The notes: generated by a model from the letters alone, not told the origin. Shown: positions 27,701-36,467, counted from the stretch's first letter. The stretch is DNA of 64,000 nucleotides from HXMU1420-13 sp965601825 (GCA_965601825.1 OZ271839.1:2666001-2730000), one strand, 5' to 3'. Made by a program: numbers and translations.

Positions 27701-30700
27701 ATCATTATCTACTTCGTACGTCGCACGAATAAATACAGGATTAAACTCAGCGTCGACACTGGAAATTGGAGATTTAAAAGTGATTACCCCGGTAAATGGA
27801 TCAACAACATAATCTGTAAATCGAGTAAGTCTTTCTCTTCTCAGAATCAAACTCGGATCATTTGGAACACCTGTTGTATCTAGCCCAACTACTTGTTCAC
27901 GATCGTATGTAATAATCTCGATTATCTCTGAATTATCAATTAATCCATTATCCGGCAGATCATACCGCGAAATACCTTGAGCTCTGAACTCTCTAATTCT
28001 TCGAGAACTTACAGAACTCACACCAAATGCATCGACTTCGAGAGCTCCTTCTTCAAAGCGAGTTTTTAAACCATTTTGCGATCTATTATATGCACCAAGT
28101 TGGATATCAGGATCATTCTGTTGAGTTACAAAGTCACCGTAAAGAACATACGTTTTACCCCGATCTAGTCTGATATAAAGTCTACCGGATGATTGTGCAT
28201 CATAACCCCGAATAGCAGCTTCACCATAAACCGGATAATATTCCTCAGGACGGATATCGCGGAATAGTCTTTCTTCTTCTTCCTTTTCAGAATCATAACC
28301 TGCAGTTAATAAGGTTCGTCCTGATACTTTACCTTTTAGGAAGAATGCAAATCTTGCATCACCGGTGAAGTTTCCAATTGAATAGGAAAGTTCTTTTAGC
28401 TCTCTTTCAAAACCATCGTTATCGACGTTTGCGATATTCAATGGTTCTCTCAGTCGAATAGAGCCCTCAATAATACCGGCAGCAATTAAAGGTCGTAAGT
28501 CTGGTACAAACTCAATGGTAGCTTCATCGAAAATAGTTCCTGTCGAAACTCTAATTGTTGATGAAGCTGGCTGAATTGGAGCCAATAGTTCAAATGTCGC
28601 CTTACCTCCTTCAACAAATGTTTGCGTTCCTGGCTCCTGTGCATTGTTATCATTTACTAACCAGGTCCCTAGTTCTGTATCTAAGGTTACAGGAATTCTG
28701 GATCCAACTTGAATTCCATCTTCATCTAAAAAGAAAGCTTCAACTTGCGCTGTGGATGCACCATCTGCTGCAACGTTGTTTTGAATTACATTTAATTGGA
28801 TTTCGGATAAAGCACCTGGTACAAATACAGTTTTAGTATCACTGCCACGAACATTTCCAAATGGATCTCCTTCATTTAGAAGAATTGTATTCTTACCAGG
28901 TCGTAAATCAATACTTACGAATTCCCAAATTTGAAGACCATTCGTTGCAGATGCTGATCGTTGACCTATTCGATCAGCCGAAACAATTTCTCTATTTACA
29001 TAAAGGTCAAAGAGTGCACCATTAGTACCTTTTGTGAGAACGGTTAATTTATCTGTGTTAAGAGTATCACCATCTACAACATTCAGGATTTCCACACCTG
29101 GTTCTGCATTCTGTAGCATGAACTCGATATCAAGGATATTCGCTAGTTCTATGCCCTCAATTGTTGATTGATCTGGTGAAGCTGAGATTTCTGGTTCAAT
29201 GTTTGAAACTTCATTAGAAGTGAAATCAGGTGCTTTTATATTCCCAACTGTACCGCTTGCCTGATCAAAACGACCTGATCCTCGATTAGAGCTTTCATTT
29301 ACACTGAATGATTGCATTAATGAACTGCTTATCACATCAGTATCAGAACTTAGAAGATTCGCACGACGTTGAATTTCTTGATAAACTTCCGCTGTACATT
29401 CACAAACTGCAAAGTCAGCTCTATGCAATTCTCCTTTTTTCACATCTGCAAATCTACTAGAAGGATCAAAAGCATGGCGATTATCCAATACTTTCAATTT
29501 GCTGCCTTCAGGTAATGAATAGTTATCTAGTTTGATGACATGCTTATTCGGTTTAATTGCATAGAATGAATACTTCCCTTCAGCATCAGTTACTACATAA
29601 TTACCATTTTCGAGATACAGTCGAACACCCGGGATTCCAAGTTCGGATGGATCTTGCATGTTATCTTCATTGCAATCCAGAAATACTTTACCAACAATCA
29701 AAGCTTCATCACTGAAAACACCACCACGTACTTCAATTTCAACTTTAGCTTCATTACTTGTTTTGATAACTAACTCGTCGCTTTGAACTAAAGCCGTATT
29801 AATACCATCACCCCTATCTGCACCAGGTCCTATATAGACGCGATAGGTCAGAATCTTTTTGCCTCCTGGTTCAATATCACCAACTAAAAATCTGAGACTT
29901 GGGCCAACACCTCCATCAGGATTTGCTAATGTGTCACCATCTATTCTGGCTGTTCCCTCAACAAACTCGAAACCAAATGGTAGCTCATCAAACACCTGTA
30001 AATTTTGAACTGTATTGATTGCCTGACTTGTAATCTCGATTTGATAATTCACGAAATCACCGATATCAGCCACTTTCCGATCTACCGTCTTTTGGGCGAA
30101 TAGTACTCCATTAGCTAATGGATCTAATGGAATATCAAAATCAAGTCCTATTGGCGCGTCCGTAATTTCGAATTCTGCACCATAGGAAGCTAAACTATCT
30201 ACATTTCGATTTGGTGGTAAACTATCAATATGAACACTAGACACATTTTCATAACCGGGTGGCGCAATTACTTCTAACCGATATCTACCCGGTCTTAAGA
30301 ATGGGAACTTGTATCTACCCTCACCATCACTATTTTGAATATTGTTTGATGGATCAATTCCATTCGCCGCAAGAACAGTAGCTAGTCCACCGGCATCACC
30401 ACCATTATTTGCGCCGGTTACATCGATTATTCTGACTTCTGCACCAAGTATCTCTTCATTTGTTTCACTATCGAACACAATCCCAAACGGATCTACAAGA
30501 ACAGCCGCATCGATAGTTCCGAATGGAATTCCACTACCACCACGAATTCCCTGACAATCCAGAACAGCGGTAATTACATCCTCTTCCGCAGTTTCAAGAA
30601 TTTCGTTGAACTCTACTGTCGGAAATTCGAAACCGTCGCGAGTTGGAACTTCTTCTTCGATTTGGAAAATACCCGTGTTAATTCCTGTTTCTACACCAAC

Positions 30701-31936
30701 GAATATTTCTTCATCTCCTGTTAGCGCAGAAGAAATATTAATATCAACAATTTCAATAGCTGTTCGGTCTTCGTTACATGCTGATGCTGTTGCCTGAATG
30801 TGTAGAGGTTGCCCAATACTGGATGTTGCTGTTTTTTCTTCAAATTCTTCTGTAGTGAAATAATCAATTTCAGCAGTGGCTGTACCTAAATCAGTCACAA
30901 CTTCATTCGAAGCTGCAGCTGTTGTAACAGTTCCTTCAGGATCTACATACGTTAGTTCTGCAACATTGGTGATTAACCCTGATGCTCCTGGAATCACACG
31001 AACATCGAAATCAACAGAGAATGTTTCGCCAACTTGAAGTGAATCAAAAGCTACACCAATGACATCAATCGTATCTGCATTTGCAGGTTGCGTTGTTATG
31101 AATTCGTATTTATCAGCTCCGGCAAAATGATAAAGTGGAGTTCCTTTTGTTAATTCTACAAACTGAACTAATGTTAGATTGGCTGGAAGTGAATCGGTAA
31201 GGATTACTTTATCCTCGGTAATTCCATCAATGGTAATGCTTCTAGGCAGAGCTGTCATATCACCAACATTCTCACCAGAAATATTGTAAGTAAAAATATC
31301 ACCTGGACTTAAATCATCAGCTCCACTTTGACTTTTTTCAATTTCAACGATTGCACCGATCCTGATTCCAATTTCATCCACATTGATTTTGGTAACACCG
31401 GTATTTAGATCTGTAGCTTCAAAGATCATAAGAGCTGTTAACGTATCTCTTGGCTCATCAACACTGATTGTACCGAAATAGGAAACCTCGAATTGCTCAC
31501 CAGCCTGAAGCGTTATTTCAGTTTCAAGTGTATCAGAAGTAGCAAATGTGATAATTTTTCGAGATAGAGTAGTTTGAGTATTCCAACTCAGGTTCTCAAG
31601 ATCATAATCATCATCAGAAGAATTGTAACCACGAATTCTAAATGTGGATGCTGCATTTCCTTCGTTCAATAAGAAATGGGTTATTTCAACCTGTGTTCCT
31701 CTGAACTCTGTAAGTGAATTATTCGGCCAGAACCTAAAATCAGGATTGGTTTCAACAATCACCTTTACTTGATTAGTGAATTGCTCTCTTTCCAGGCCAT
31801 TAGACTCTGAATAGGTTATTGAAGCCTGGTTAATTATTTCTTGTCCTTCAGGTGGAGAGTTTTGAGCATACACTTTCCCCATACCTGCGATTACCAGCAA
31901 GGTGAATAAGGTTATATGTCGGAAAATGTATCTCAA
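24701..31936 (-). CDS. Outer-membrane DUF11/SdrD_B protein with large predicted beta-barrel and OmpA-like C-terminal modules
   Basis: The product has 2411 residues. Approximate order: signal peptide 1-25 (ends VYAQ); N-terminal module with NQASITY; DUF11 195-345; Cna/carboxypeptidase-regulatory-like domain 482-582; DUF11 608-730; SdrD_B-like 745-830 (GIPGVRLYLENGNYVVTDAE); Ig/invasin-like 1040-1140; then about 800 residues of alternating amphipathic strands (1155-1962) that look like a transmembrane barrel. A canonical OmpA peptidoglycan-binding domain at 2012-2125 has NGFTDTKAS and LSERRSLAVRAYL. Two degenerate OmpA-like modules follow. The start is TTG 31936; an in-frame stop lies just upstream and no ribosome site is visible. 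Large DUF11/OmpA proteins of this kind are, to my knowledge, widespread but functionally uncharacterised. I infer that it is the outer-membrane platform for the neighbouring secreted proteins. Confidence 0.85.
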   Translation of the reverse strand: MRYIFRHITLFTLLVIAGMGKVYAQNSPPEGQEIINQASITYSESNGLEREQFTNQVKVIVETNPDFRFWPNNSLTEFRGTQVEITHFLLNEGNAASTFRIRGYNSSDDDYDLENLSWNTQTTLSRKIITFATSDTLETEITLQAGEQFEVSYFGTISVDEPRDTLTALMIFEATDLNTGVTKINVDEIGIRIGAIVEIEKSQSGADDLSPGDIFTYNISGENVGDMTALPRSITIDGITEDKVILTDSLPANLTLVQFVELTKGTPLYHFAGADKYEFITTQPANADTIDVIGVAFDSLQVGETFSVDFDVRVIPGASGLITNVAELTYVDPEGTVTTAAASNEVVTDLGTATAEIDYFTTEEFEEKTATSSIGQPLHIQATASACNEDRTAIEIVDINISSALTGDEEIFVGVETGINTGIFQIEEEVPTRDGFEFPTVEFNEILETAEEDVITAVLDCQGIRGGSGIPFGTIDAAVLVDPFGIVFDSETNEEILGAEVRIIDVTGANNGGDAGGLATVLAANGIDPSNNIQNSDGEGRYKFPFLRPGRYRLEVIAPPGYENVSSVHIDSLPPNRNVDSLASYGAEFEITDAPIGLDFDIPLDPLANGVLFAQKTVDRKVADIGDFVNYQIEITSQAINTVQNLQVFDELPFGFEFVEGTARIDGDTLANPDGGVGPSLRFLVGDIEPGGKKILTYRVYIGPGADRGDGINTALVQSDELVIKTSNEAKVEIEVRGGVFSDEALIVGKVFLDCNEDNMQDPSELGIPGVRLYLENGNYVVTDAEGKYSFYAIKPNKHVIKLDNYSLPEGSKLKVLDNRHAFDPSSRFADVKKGELHRADFAVCECTAEVYQEIQRRANLLSSDTDVISSSLMQSFSVNESSNRGSGRFDQASGTVGNIKAPDFTSNEVSNIEPEISASPDQSTIEGIELANILDIEFMLQNAEPGVEILNVVDGDTLNTDKLTVLTKGTNGALFDLYVNREIVSADRIGQRSASATNGLQIWEFVSIDLRPGKNTILLNEGDPFGNVRGSDTKTVFVPGALSEIQLNVIQNNVAADGASTAQVEAFFLDEDGIQVGSRIPVTLDTELGTWLVNDNNAQEPGTQTFVEGGKATFELLAPIQPASSTIRVSTGTIFDEATIEFVPDLRPLIAAGIIEGSIRLREPLNIANVDNDGFERELKELSYSIGNFTGDARFAFFLKGKVSGRTLLTAGYDSEKEEEERLFRDIRPEEYYPVYGEAAIRGYDAQSSGRLYIRLDRGKTYVLYGDFVTQQNDPDIQLGAYNRSQNGLKTRFEEGALEVDAFGVSSVSSRRIREFRAQGISRYDLPDNGLIDNSEIIEIITYDREQVVGLDTTGVPNDPSLILRRERLTRFTDYVVDPFTGVITFKSPISSVDAEFNPVFIRATYEVDNDDERYLIGGVGANLELSEGLNIGAGLVQDNNPENEFTLATGNVNLKFSDKTKVVAEVAYTNSDDQGNGAAGRIELQHRGDKLDILTSVGKSSENFENQGATLGQSRTEARTRARINVAKSTKVAAEFLLSRNDTTGDQTLGGLLSLQQRLGTGVNAEVGVRYSERSSRDAANVTNTNLRSKVTADLPFISGASTFGEYEQDLNASDRRLIAVGGEYKIKSFAKAFARHEFASTAGGRYTLNSNAQRNSTVFGLNANYLKNGQIFSEYRMSDAIEGRSGQASLGLRNRFLLRESLGMNAGFERVFTVQGPNRNDGTSISTAIDYTGSANWKGTARAETRFGQNADTYLNSLGYGVKLTNDWTMLARNIISISSNRSLAGIQRIQQRLQLGAAYRDSNTNMFDALFRYEFKFEKDDNIAPDFSRQAHVFSTHANYKPQSNLVLSGRLAAKYTESSDDLQTNSSFLELVSGRVLYDLNEKWDAGINASLLANSDFSTKDYGLGIEMGYLVAKNLRLAGGFNFFGYDDQDLVANNYTQAGTYLGFSYKFDEQVFLSLVPERAAGFIDESMYEKCIPCRMPEIKTMPIDRLEHSLEPVILTREVFDFKPLATLVILPRQIHFDNDMSYINRASAQMLDKLAKYLQDMDEYLIDLNGFTDTKASAEYNAALSERRSLAVRAYLVAAGIDKRRLLIEGFGELDATGKNAVEMALERRVEFDLNELNERVTFVDQVEDLQVQQKAQNIGGWDYIFTFEHNAVPTNINLQQGSSELNYLNRYMIERISIAMEKYPEIGVRISLPADNRFIDLQQQILEDLETAGADINRYMFARGVQGNQNTIQISYQRDQLLQLFEQQDDVKFLNNSEVPELIESLLRILKSREDYELIQDLSQSYIVPDRVNFTEIGYLLDNESQAVVSRIGSYLRNNTGVYVALHGDGSQRDQSRMEEMRRYLEEWGIDGDRVVISEKTVNTEGTAIRVEYMNADSINLLNVKSLNLRPGSGTSGR

Positions 31937-31952
31937 ATATTTGGTTTAAGAG

Positions 31953-31979
31953 GAGGGCAAGGCGATCAACCTCACCCTC
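31953..31979 (-). promoter_or_regulatory. Intercistronic RNA hairpin before the barrel/OmpA gene
   Basis: On the minus-strand RNA, GAGGGUGAGG pairs with CCUUGCCCUC around a 7-base loop, with two G-U wobbles. On the plus strand the same positions mismatch, so the fold is specific to the operon transcript. It ends 17 bases before the TTG start at 31936 and is not followed by a U tract. A role in setting the expression ratio between flanking genes is possible. Confidence 0.45.
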
Positions 31980-32008
31980 ATGTCTGGGTTAAGAATTAGA
32001 TCGCATCA

Positions 32009-34696
32009 TCAACTGTCGACCTTGACAGCAAAGGTGAGTGTCACCTGCTCGGTTGGATCGAGTTGAGGAATGTCTAAAGTGATTGTTCCAGTTTGACCCA
32101 CAGCTGGGTTACTGGATAGTGTTACACCAGGGACTGTACCGATGTCTACATTGAAAGCACCGATTTCCAGTACTGTGGTAAATGAAGGAATCGCATCATT
32201 TACAACTACTGATGTAACAGGCTCAGAACCATCATTCACAATGGTGATTTGATAGTAGACAGTGTCACCAGGAAGGACATTGAAGTCTGATTTGGTGAAT
32301 GTACCTGCTGAACCATTGACAGCAGGTGCCTGGAATTTATCAATGGACAGTCGACCAGCTTGTACCTCAGTTTGGTCATCGTTTGAAACGGTAGCTAACT
32401 GAGGTGTTGGGTTTGAATCTGAAATCTCTAAGGTTGTTGTTACCGTGGCTCCGTCATCTAGACCGGTAGAAGCAGTAACCTGAACAATGAATTTCAGTTG
32501 GTCACCGAATTGCAATGACCCTACTGTTGATGGTAAATCAACTATTGCCGTTGATGCCGCACTGGTTAAGAGGGAATCAGCAGCTGTTACTTGTCCATCA
32601 TCATTGGTATCCCAATATACTCGAGCCGTCCAACCTGTAGGAACAGAGTTATCTAAAAATACTTGCAGATCAGACTCAGTACCACCACCACCAACGTTTT
32701 CATCAACGTTAGAATTGATGGTTAAGGTGTGAATGTAATCCACAGAACCACCTGGTGATACCTGAGCAGATTGACCAGCTACAAGACTCATTGAACGAAT
32801 TGTACTTACGCTGACTCGCTCAAACTTGATGTCTTTTGCACCCGTTGTTTGTGATAAAACACGAGCAAATATATCCACGTCACCAGGAGCAAAACCTGCT
32901 GGGATATTAATCCGCAGGGTAATTTCTCTGAAATTACCAGCTGTTACGTCAACTGATGTAAGAACGGCATCACCATTGTTTGGATCCCTAAATGAAGCTG
33001 TCCACCCTGTCGGAAGAGAACCAACATTTTGCAGTTCACCACCTGAAGTTGTATCAGTCGCAAATGCTAATTGATATTCATCATCAATACTTGAAGTATT
33101 ATTGACGAATAAGGTAAAGTTAACCGTTGTTCCTGGATTAGCAGGAATTGTTGTTACCGGACTTGCTTCCGGACCTTCACCGACACCTGTAACACCTACG
33201 CCACCAATTTCAGCATTGTTTGTAAGATCTACAGTAGGAGTAGTTATTTCACCTAAAGCATCAGTATGTGTCGCATTTGCAGAAGGATCGTTGATCGATG
33301 TAAGTGTTTTTACAACCGCATATGGTCCACCACTTTCACCAGATGGTAAGTTTACCTGTAAGACTACTTTTGCAGTGTCACCAACTGCTATCGGTCCTGT
33401 ATCAGCAATACCATCGTTATTGGTATCAGTGTAAGGCGAAGTAGGATTATTACTTCCGTCAACCTTGAAGAAAGTGAAGGTTGTACCTGCCGGATAGTTT
33501 GAACCTGACAATGTGATGTTGTAGGTATCTGTAGCCGTACCAACGTTCTCGAAAAGGTTCAAGAAATTCACAATAGAACCTTGTTCTGCGGAGTTCACTA
33601 GTACTGTATCTGCTCCTACTCGGTTAATGATATAATTCTCATCAACCTGGATACTTGCATTGTTAGTACTTACCGGTGTTGGAGCATCATCATGGCTAAA
33701 TGTACCACTGTTGATGATGGTATTTCCCTCTGTTCCAGCATCAACTGTTACTTTGAAACTTACTGTACCAGAAGCACCAGCATTAATACTTGCAATTTCA
33801 ATTACAACAGAATCAGGACTAGTCGCTGTTCTTTTGTAGGTAATACCAGTTGCGGTCTCACCTGCATCAGAATCAGTTAATGGGATTCCAGCTGCACCAG
33901 ACCATACCCCTGAATCTTCAACATAGGTAACACCAGCTGGTAGCGGATCTCTAATAACGAGATTAGCTGCATTTGAAGATCCACCTTGTTCAGAGTAAGT
34001 GAAGGTGTAGGTAACTGTATCACCAACAGCAACGAATTGCTTGTCGCGATTTTTCTGAACATTGATTACTGCATCTTCATCAACATTGGTTGTGTTAGTT
34101 GCATTATCAGAAACATTGCTGTCTTCGTTACTAGTCGCAGTAACTGTGATTGTTTCTGAATCACCTTCTCCAGCAGAAATTGGAACATCTGCTACAATAA
34201 CAATCCCGTAGGTATTCCCATTTGGAGATCCTGGAGGATCAATATTTGGAGTAAATGTTATCGGTGTGAAGTTATCAGGCACCCCATCTTCGTTGGCATC
34301 CGGATAAATCACAATGCTCCCGGGTTCAAAGTTAAAATCCCCTGAACCTTCAATAGCTGTTAGATTGAAGAAATCAACTCCGTTACCAGTGTTTGTAATG
34401 GTATGCGGAAATGTTACCTGTCCACCAGGGCTTACTGTAAGTGTAATCCCGTTATTTATATCAACACCAGCTACTTGCTGCACGATCGTTTGAACCGTGT
34501 TCGACGTGATGGATTGTGTGTTTCCACCATTATCAACATAGGTTGCACTTGCTTGGTTACCAATTTGAGTATTGGCAGGTGGCACCTGTGCGAACACGTC
34601 AGATGACGATACGCCTAGTAAAACGCCAAAAACCAAGAACAACCCTACAAGGCGTGATACCTTGTTTCCGATTGTACGTGTTTTGTTTGTTTTCAT
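32009..34696 (-). CDS. Secreted DUF11-repeat surface protein (895 residues)
   Basis: I chose the ATG at 34696. AGGA lies 8 bases upstream and the resulting signal peptide (residues 1-37, ending DVFAQ) is well formed. Longer in-frame starts at 34729 and 34768 add 11 and 24 residues ahead of it and lack ribosome sites. The mature protein begins with a module containing IGNQASATY, like the neighbouring barrel protein. It continues as tandem DUF11/Ig-like beta-sandwiches (VAVGDTVTYTFTYSEQGG; NTIINSGTFSH). Two C-terminal modules (about 640-895) end TLTFAVKVDS and closely resemble the C-terminus of the 3164-residue adhesin. No membrane anchor or sorting tail is seen. Likely a secreted structural or adhesive component assembled at the cell surface; inference. 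Confidence 0.88.
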   Translation of the reverse strand: MKTNKTRTIGNKVSRLVGLFLVFGVLLGVSSSDVFAQVPPANTQIGNQASATYVDNGGNTQSITSNTVQTIVQQVAGVDINNGITLTVSPGGQVTFPHTITNTGNGVDFFNLTAIEGSGDFNFEPGSIVIYPDANEDGVPDNFTPITFTPNIDPPGSPNGNTYGIVIVADVPISAGEGDSETITVTATSNEDSNVSDNATNTTNVDEDAVINVQKNRDKQFVAVGDTVTYTFTYSEQGGSSNAANLVIRDPLPAGVTYVEDSGVWSGAAGIPLTDSDAGETATGITYKRTATSPDSVVIEIASINAGASGTVSFKVTVDAGTEGNTIINSGTFSHDDAPTPVSTNNASIQVDENYIINRVGADTVLVNSAEQGSIVNFLNLFENVGTATDTYNITLSGSNYPAGTTFTFFKVDGSNNPTSPYTDTNNDGIADTGPIAVGDTAKVVLQVNLPSGESGGPYAVVKTLTSINDPSANATHTDALGEITTPTVDLTNNAEIGGVGVTGVGEGPEASPVTTIPANPGTTVNFTLFVNNTSSIDDEYQLAFATDTTSGGELQNVGSLPTGWTASFRDPNNGDAVLTSVDVTAGNFREITLRINIPAGFAPGDVDIFARVLSQTTGAKDIKFERVSVSTIRSMSLVAGQSAQVSPGGSVDYIHTLTINSNVDENVGGGGTESDLQVFLDNSVPTGWTARVYWDTNDDGQVTAADSLLTSAASTAIVDLPSTVGSLQFGDQLKFIVQVTASTGLDDGATVTTTLEISDSNPTPQLATVSNDDQTEVQAGRLSIDKFQAPAVNGSAGTFTKSDFNVLPGDTVYYQITIVNDGSEPVTSVVVNDAIPSFTTVLEIGAFNVDIGTVPGVTLSSNPAVGQTGTITLDIPQLDPTEQVTLTFAVKVDS

Positions 34697-34757
34697 GGTT
34701 TCTATCCTGTTTAGGTTTAGATATTTCATTGTTTTGTTTGTTTGTTTTTCCAATTTC

Positions 34758-35255
34758 CTAGTTGTCAATCACCTTAACTCGAGCGACAAGAATGACTTGA
34801 TCCCCCGCCTCTAGTGACGGAACCAACCAACGTAATCGCCGATATTCACGGCCCGGAACCAATTCTTGTGTGGTAGTTCCGTCAGGTTGTCGCACTGTGC
34901 GAGTTAAGGGAAGGTTTTGGAAGTTGTTGCCAGTACTTGAGAGGCTGGCGCCCTCTGCGCTTGGACTTGCTGACTCAAGCTGATATTCCATCCCGATTGG
35001 GATTGGAAGCATTGGACGAAGCAATGTTATGCCGTTATCCAAATTGTTTGTTAGAATTTGCCGGTATTCAATCACATCACCCGGCGTTACTCCAGAATTC
35101 TCTTCGGTAATAAGAGTTTGAATTTCGTTACCATTGTCGTCAATGGTTATTCGGTACGCCTCAAGAATTTGGGCTACCCCCTGTCCATCCTGAGCAAATA
35201 CATTTGCTGTAAAACCCAGAAGCAAAATTGTTATAAATGTACATTTGTTTTTCAT
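34758..35255 (-). CDS. Small secreted DUF11-like protein (165 residues), first gene of the surface cluster
   Basis: The protein has a signal peptide (residues 1-22, ending NVFAQ) followed by one DUF11-like beta-sandwich: GVTPGDVIEYRQILTN, PIPIGMEY, YRRLRWLVPSLEAG and a last strand ILVARVKVIDN. Short single-domain proteins of this type commonly accompany large DUF11/OmpA proteins in other bacteria (recollection of the family, not a search). Its final strand matches the ends of the 895- and 3164-residue proteins (VKVDS, YKVLIDN). The gene is first in the minus-strand run, about 35 bases downstream of the expected start of a TATTTTTG promoter. A minor subunit, cap or initiator role would fit; unproven. 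Confidence 0.82.
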   Translation of the reverse strand: MKNKCTFITILLLGFTANVFAQDGQGVAQILEAYRITIDDNGNEIQTLITEENSGVTPGDVIEYRQILTNNLDNGITLLRPMLPIPIGMEYQLESASPSAEGASLSSTGNNFQNLPLTRTVRQPDGTTTQELVPGREYRRLRWLVPSLEAGDQVILVARVKVIDN

Positions 35256-35296
35256 AGCACTCTTTGTTTATAAATTGAACCCATTAATGGTATATA

Positions 35297-35304
35297 CAAA
35301 AATA
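35297..35304 (-). promoter_or_regulatory. Candidate promoter -7 element for the DUF11 surface operon
   Basis: TATTTTTG on the minus strand matches the Bacteroidota consensus TAnnTTTG, about 42 bases before the ATG at 35255. No clear -33 TTG is present at the usual distance. A 10-bp palindrome CCATTAATGG (35281-35290) falls where the transcription start would be and could be an operator. Confidence 0.45.
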
Positions 35305-35454
35305 CCGCTCAGACGCTGAAAACGCCGTTAGAGTGCCTTAAGAATGAAGTGTTACAAATAAGGTGTTTTCTTAATGATTTCTAATGTTTATAGACCTTTT
35401 TTAACGTTTAAAGCTTGTTTTTTAATTTTTCTCTCTTATTAAAAAACCCAAACT

Positions 35455-35466
35455 GTAAGCGCTTAC
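35455..35466. promoter_or_regulatory. LacI/GalR-family-type operator palindrome
   Basis: GTAAGCGCTTAC is a perfect 12-bp palindrome with the central CG typical of LacI/GalR and CcpA (cre) operators, here in the context CT-palindrome-CTG. It is about 150 bases upstream of the DUF11-operon promoter candidate and about 125 bases before the DUF58 start, so it could serve either direction. No LacI-type regulator is encoded in this window. Confidence 0.5.
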
Positions 35467-35589
35467 CTGTAATTTTTCAGTATAAATTTTATCACTTATT
35501 ATTATATGTTTTATTATATAATTTAGTCACTTTATTATTTTTTACTTTATCTTTCAAGAGTGCTAAGTATATTGGTCAAAATTGATAGC

Positions 35590-36465
35590 ATGATTTCCAA
35601 AGAAGTATTAAAAAAAATTAAGAAACTCGAGATACAGACTAAGGGCCTGGTTAACACCTTATTTGGTGGTGAGTATCAATCGGCGTTTAAAGGGCGTGGA
35701 ATGGCCTTTTCGGAGGTTAGAGCCTATAATTATGGGGATGATATAAGGCAAATTGACTGGAACGTAACTGCCCGAACCGGAGACCCATACATCAAAATAT
35801 TTGAGGAAGAACGAGAGCAAACTCTAATGCTTTGTGTAGATATTTCTGCAAGTGGAGTATTCGGTAGTAACCACCAAAGGAAGATGGATATAGCCATCGA
35901 AATTAGTGCCGTTTTAGCCTTTTCTGCTATTAATAATGGGGACAAAGTTGGGCTTGTTTTGTTCTCAGACAAAATTGAGAAAGTTGTACCACCAAAGAAG
36001 GGTCGAACACATGTGTTGAGATTGATCAGAGAGTTATACACAACAAAACCGACAGGCACAGGAACCACAATTGCTGATGCCTTAAGCTATGTAAATCGAC
36101 TTTTGGATCGTCGAGCGATTGTAGTTTTAGCTTCTGATTTCCAGGATGATAATTTTGAAAAGCAGCTGAAAATTACCAATCAAAAACATGACTTGGTTAG
36201 CATAGTTATTCATGATCCTTTCGAAGATGAGTTACCTGAAATTGGGATGGTTCCCTTTCGAGATGCTGAGACCAATAGAGAAATTTTGATTGACACCTCT
36301 AATCAGAGAGTCAGAGATACTTACCGAAAAAGAAGATTTATTCACAAAAAAAATCTTGAAGATTCTTTACTAAAAATGAAAGTAGATTCGGTAAATGTAA
36401 CGACAAATGAATCTTATGTTCGCCCTTTAATGAATTTCTTTAAACGAAGACTGAGTAGATATTAA
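35590..36465 (+). CDS. DUF58 domain protein (Bat/MoxR-associated)
   Basis: The 291 residues (ATG at 35590) match the DUF58 family: N-terminal IKKLEIQTKGLVNTLFGGEY, the hallmark FKGRGMAFSEVRAYNYGDD-IRQIDWNVTARTGDPYIK, and a vWA-like fold with LCVDISAS and VVLASDF. DUF58 proteins normally sit beside MoxR AAA ATPases and BatA/BatB von Willebrand proteins in clusters linked to envelope integrity or aerotolerance. BatD-like and BatA-like genes follow at 37885-39902, but no moxR is adjacent. The gene converges on an M23 peptidase with a 2-base gap. Confidence 0.9.
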   Translation: MISKEVLKKIKKLEIQTKGLVNTLFGGEYQSAFKGRGMAFSEVRAYNYGDDIRQIDWNVTARTGDPYIKIFEEEREQTLMLCVDISASGVFGSNHQRKMDIAIEISAVLAFSAINNGDKVGLVLFSDKIEKVVPPKKGRTHVLRLIRELYTTKPTGTGTTIADALSYVNRLLDRRAIVVLASDFQDDNFEKQLKITNQKHDLVSIVIHDPFEDELPEIGMVPFRDAETNREILIDTSNQRVRDTYRKRRFIHKKNLEDSLLKMKVDSVNVTTNESYVRPLMNFFKRRLSRY

Positions 36466-36467
36466 TA

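Larger units (their letters stand above)
35256..35589. other. 334-bp divergent intergenic region between the DUF11 operon and the Bat-like cluster
   Basis: A very AT-rich gap between the minus-strand DUF11 operon and the plus-strand DUF58 gene. It contains the candidate TATTTTTG promoter, the CCATTAATGG dyad and the GTAAGCGCTTAC palindrome listed separately. I see no gene, tRNA or terminator in it. An in-frame GTG at 35560 would add 10 residues to the DUF58 protein but is a poorer start than the ATG at 35590. Confidence 0.7.

Noticed and set aside
34697..34768. Longer starts of the 895-residue DUF11 protein
   Set aside because: They precede the signal peptide, one overlaps the previous gene, and the ATG at 34696 has AGGA at a suitable distance.
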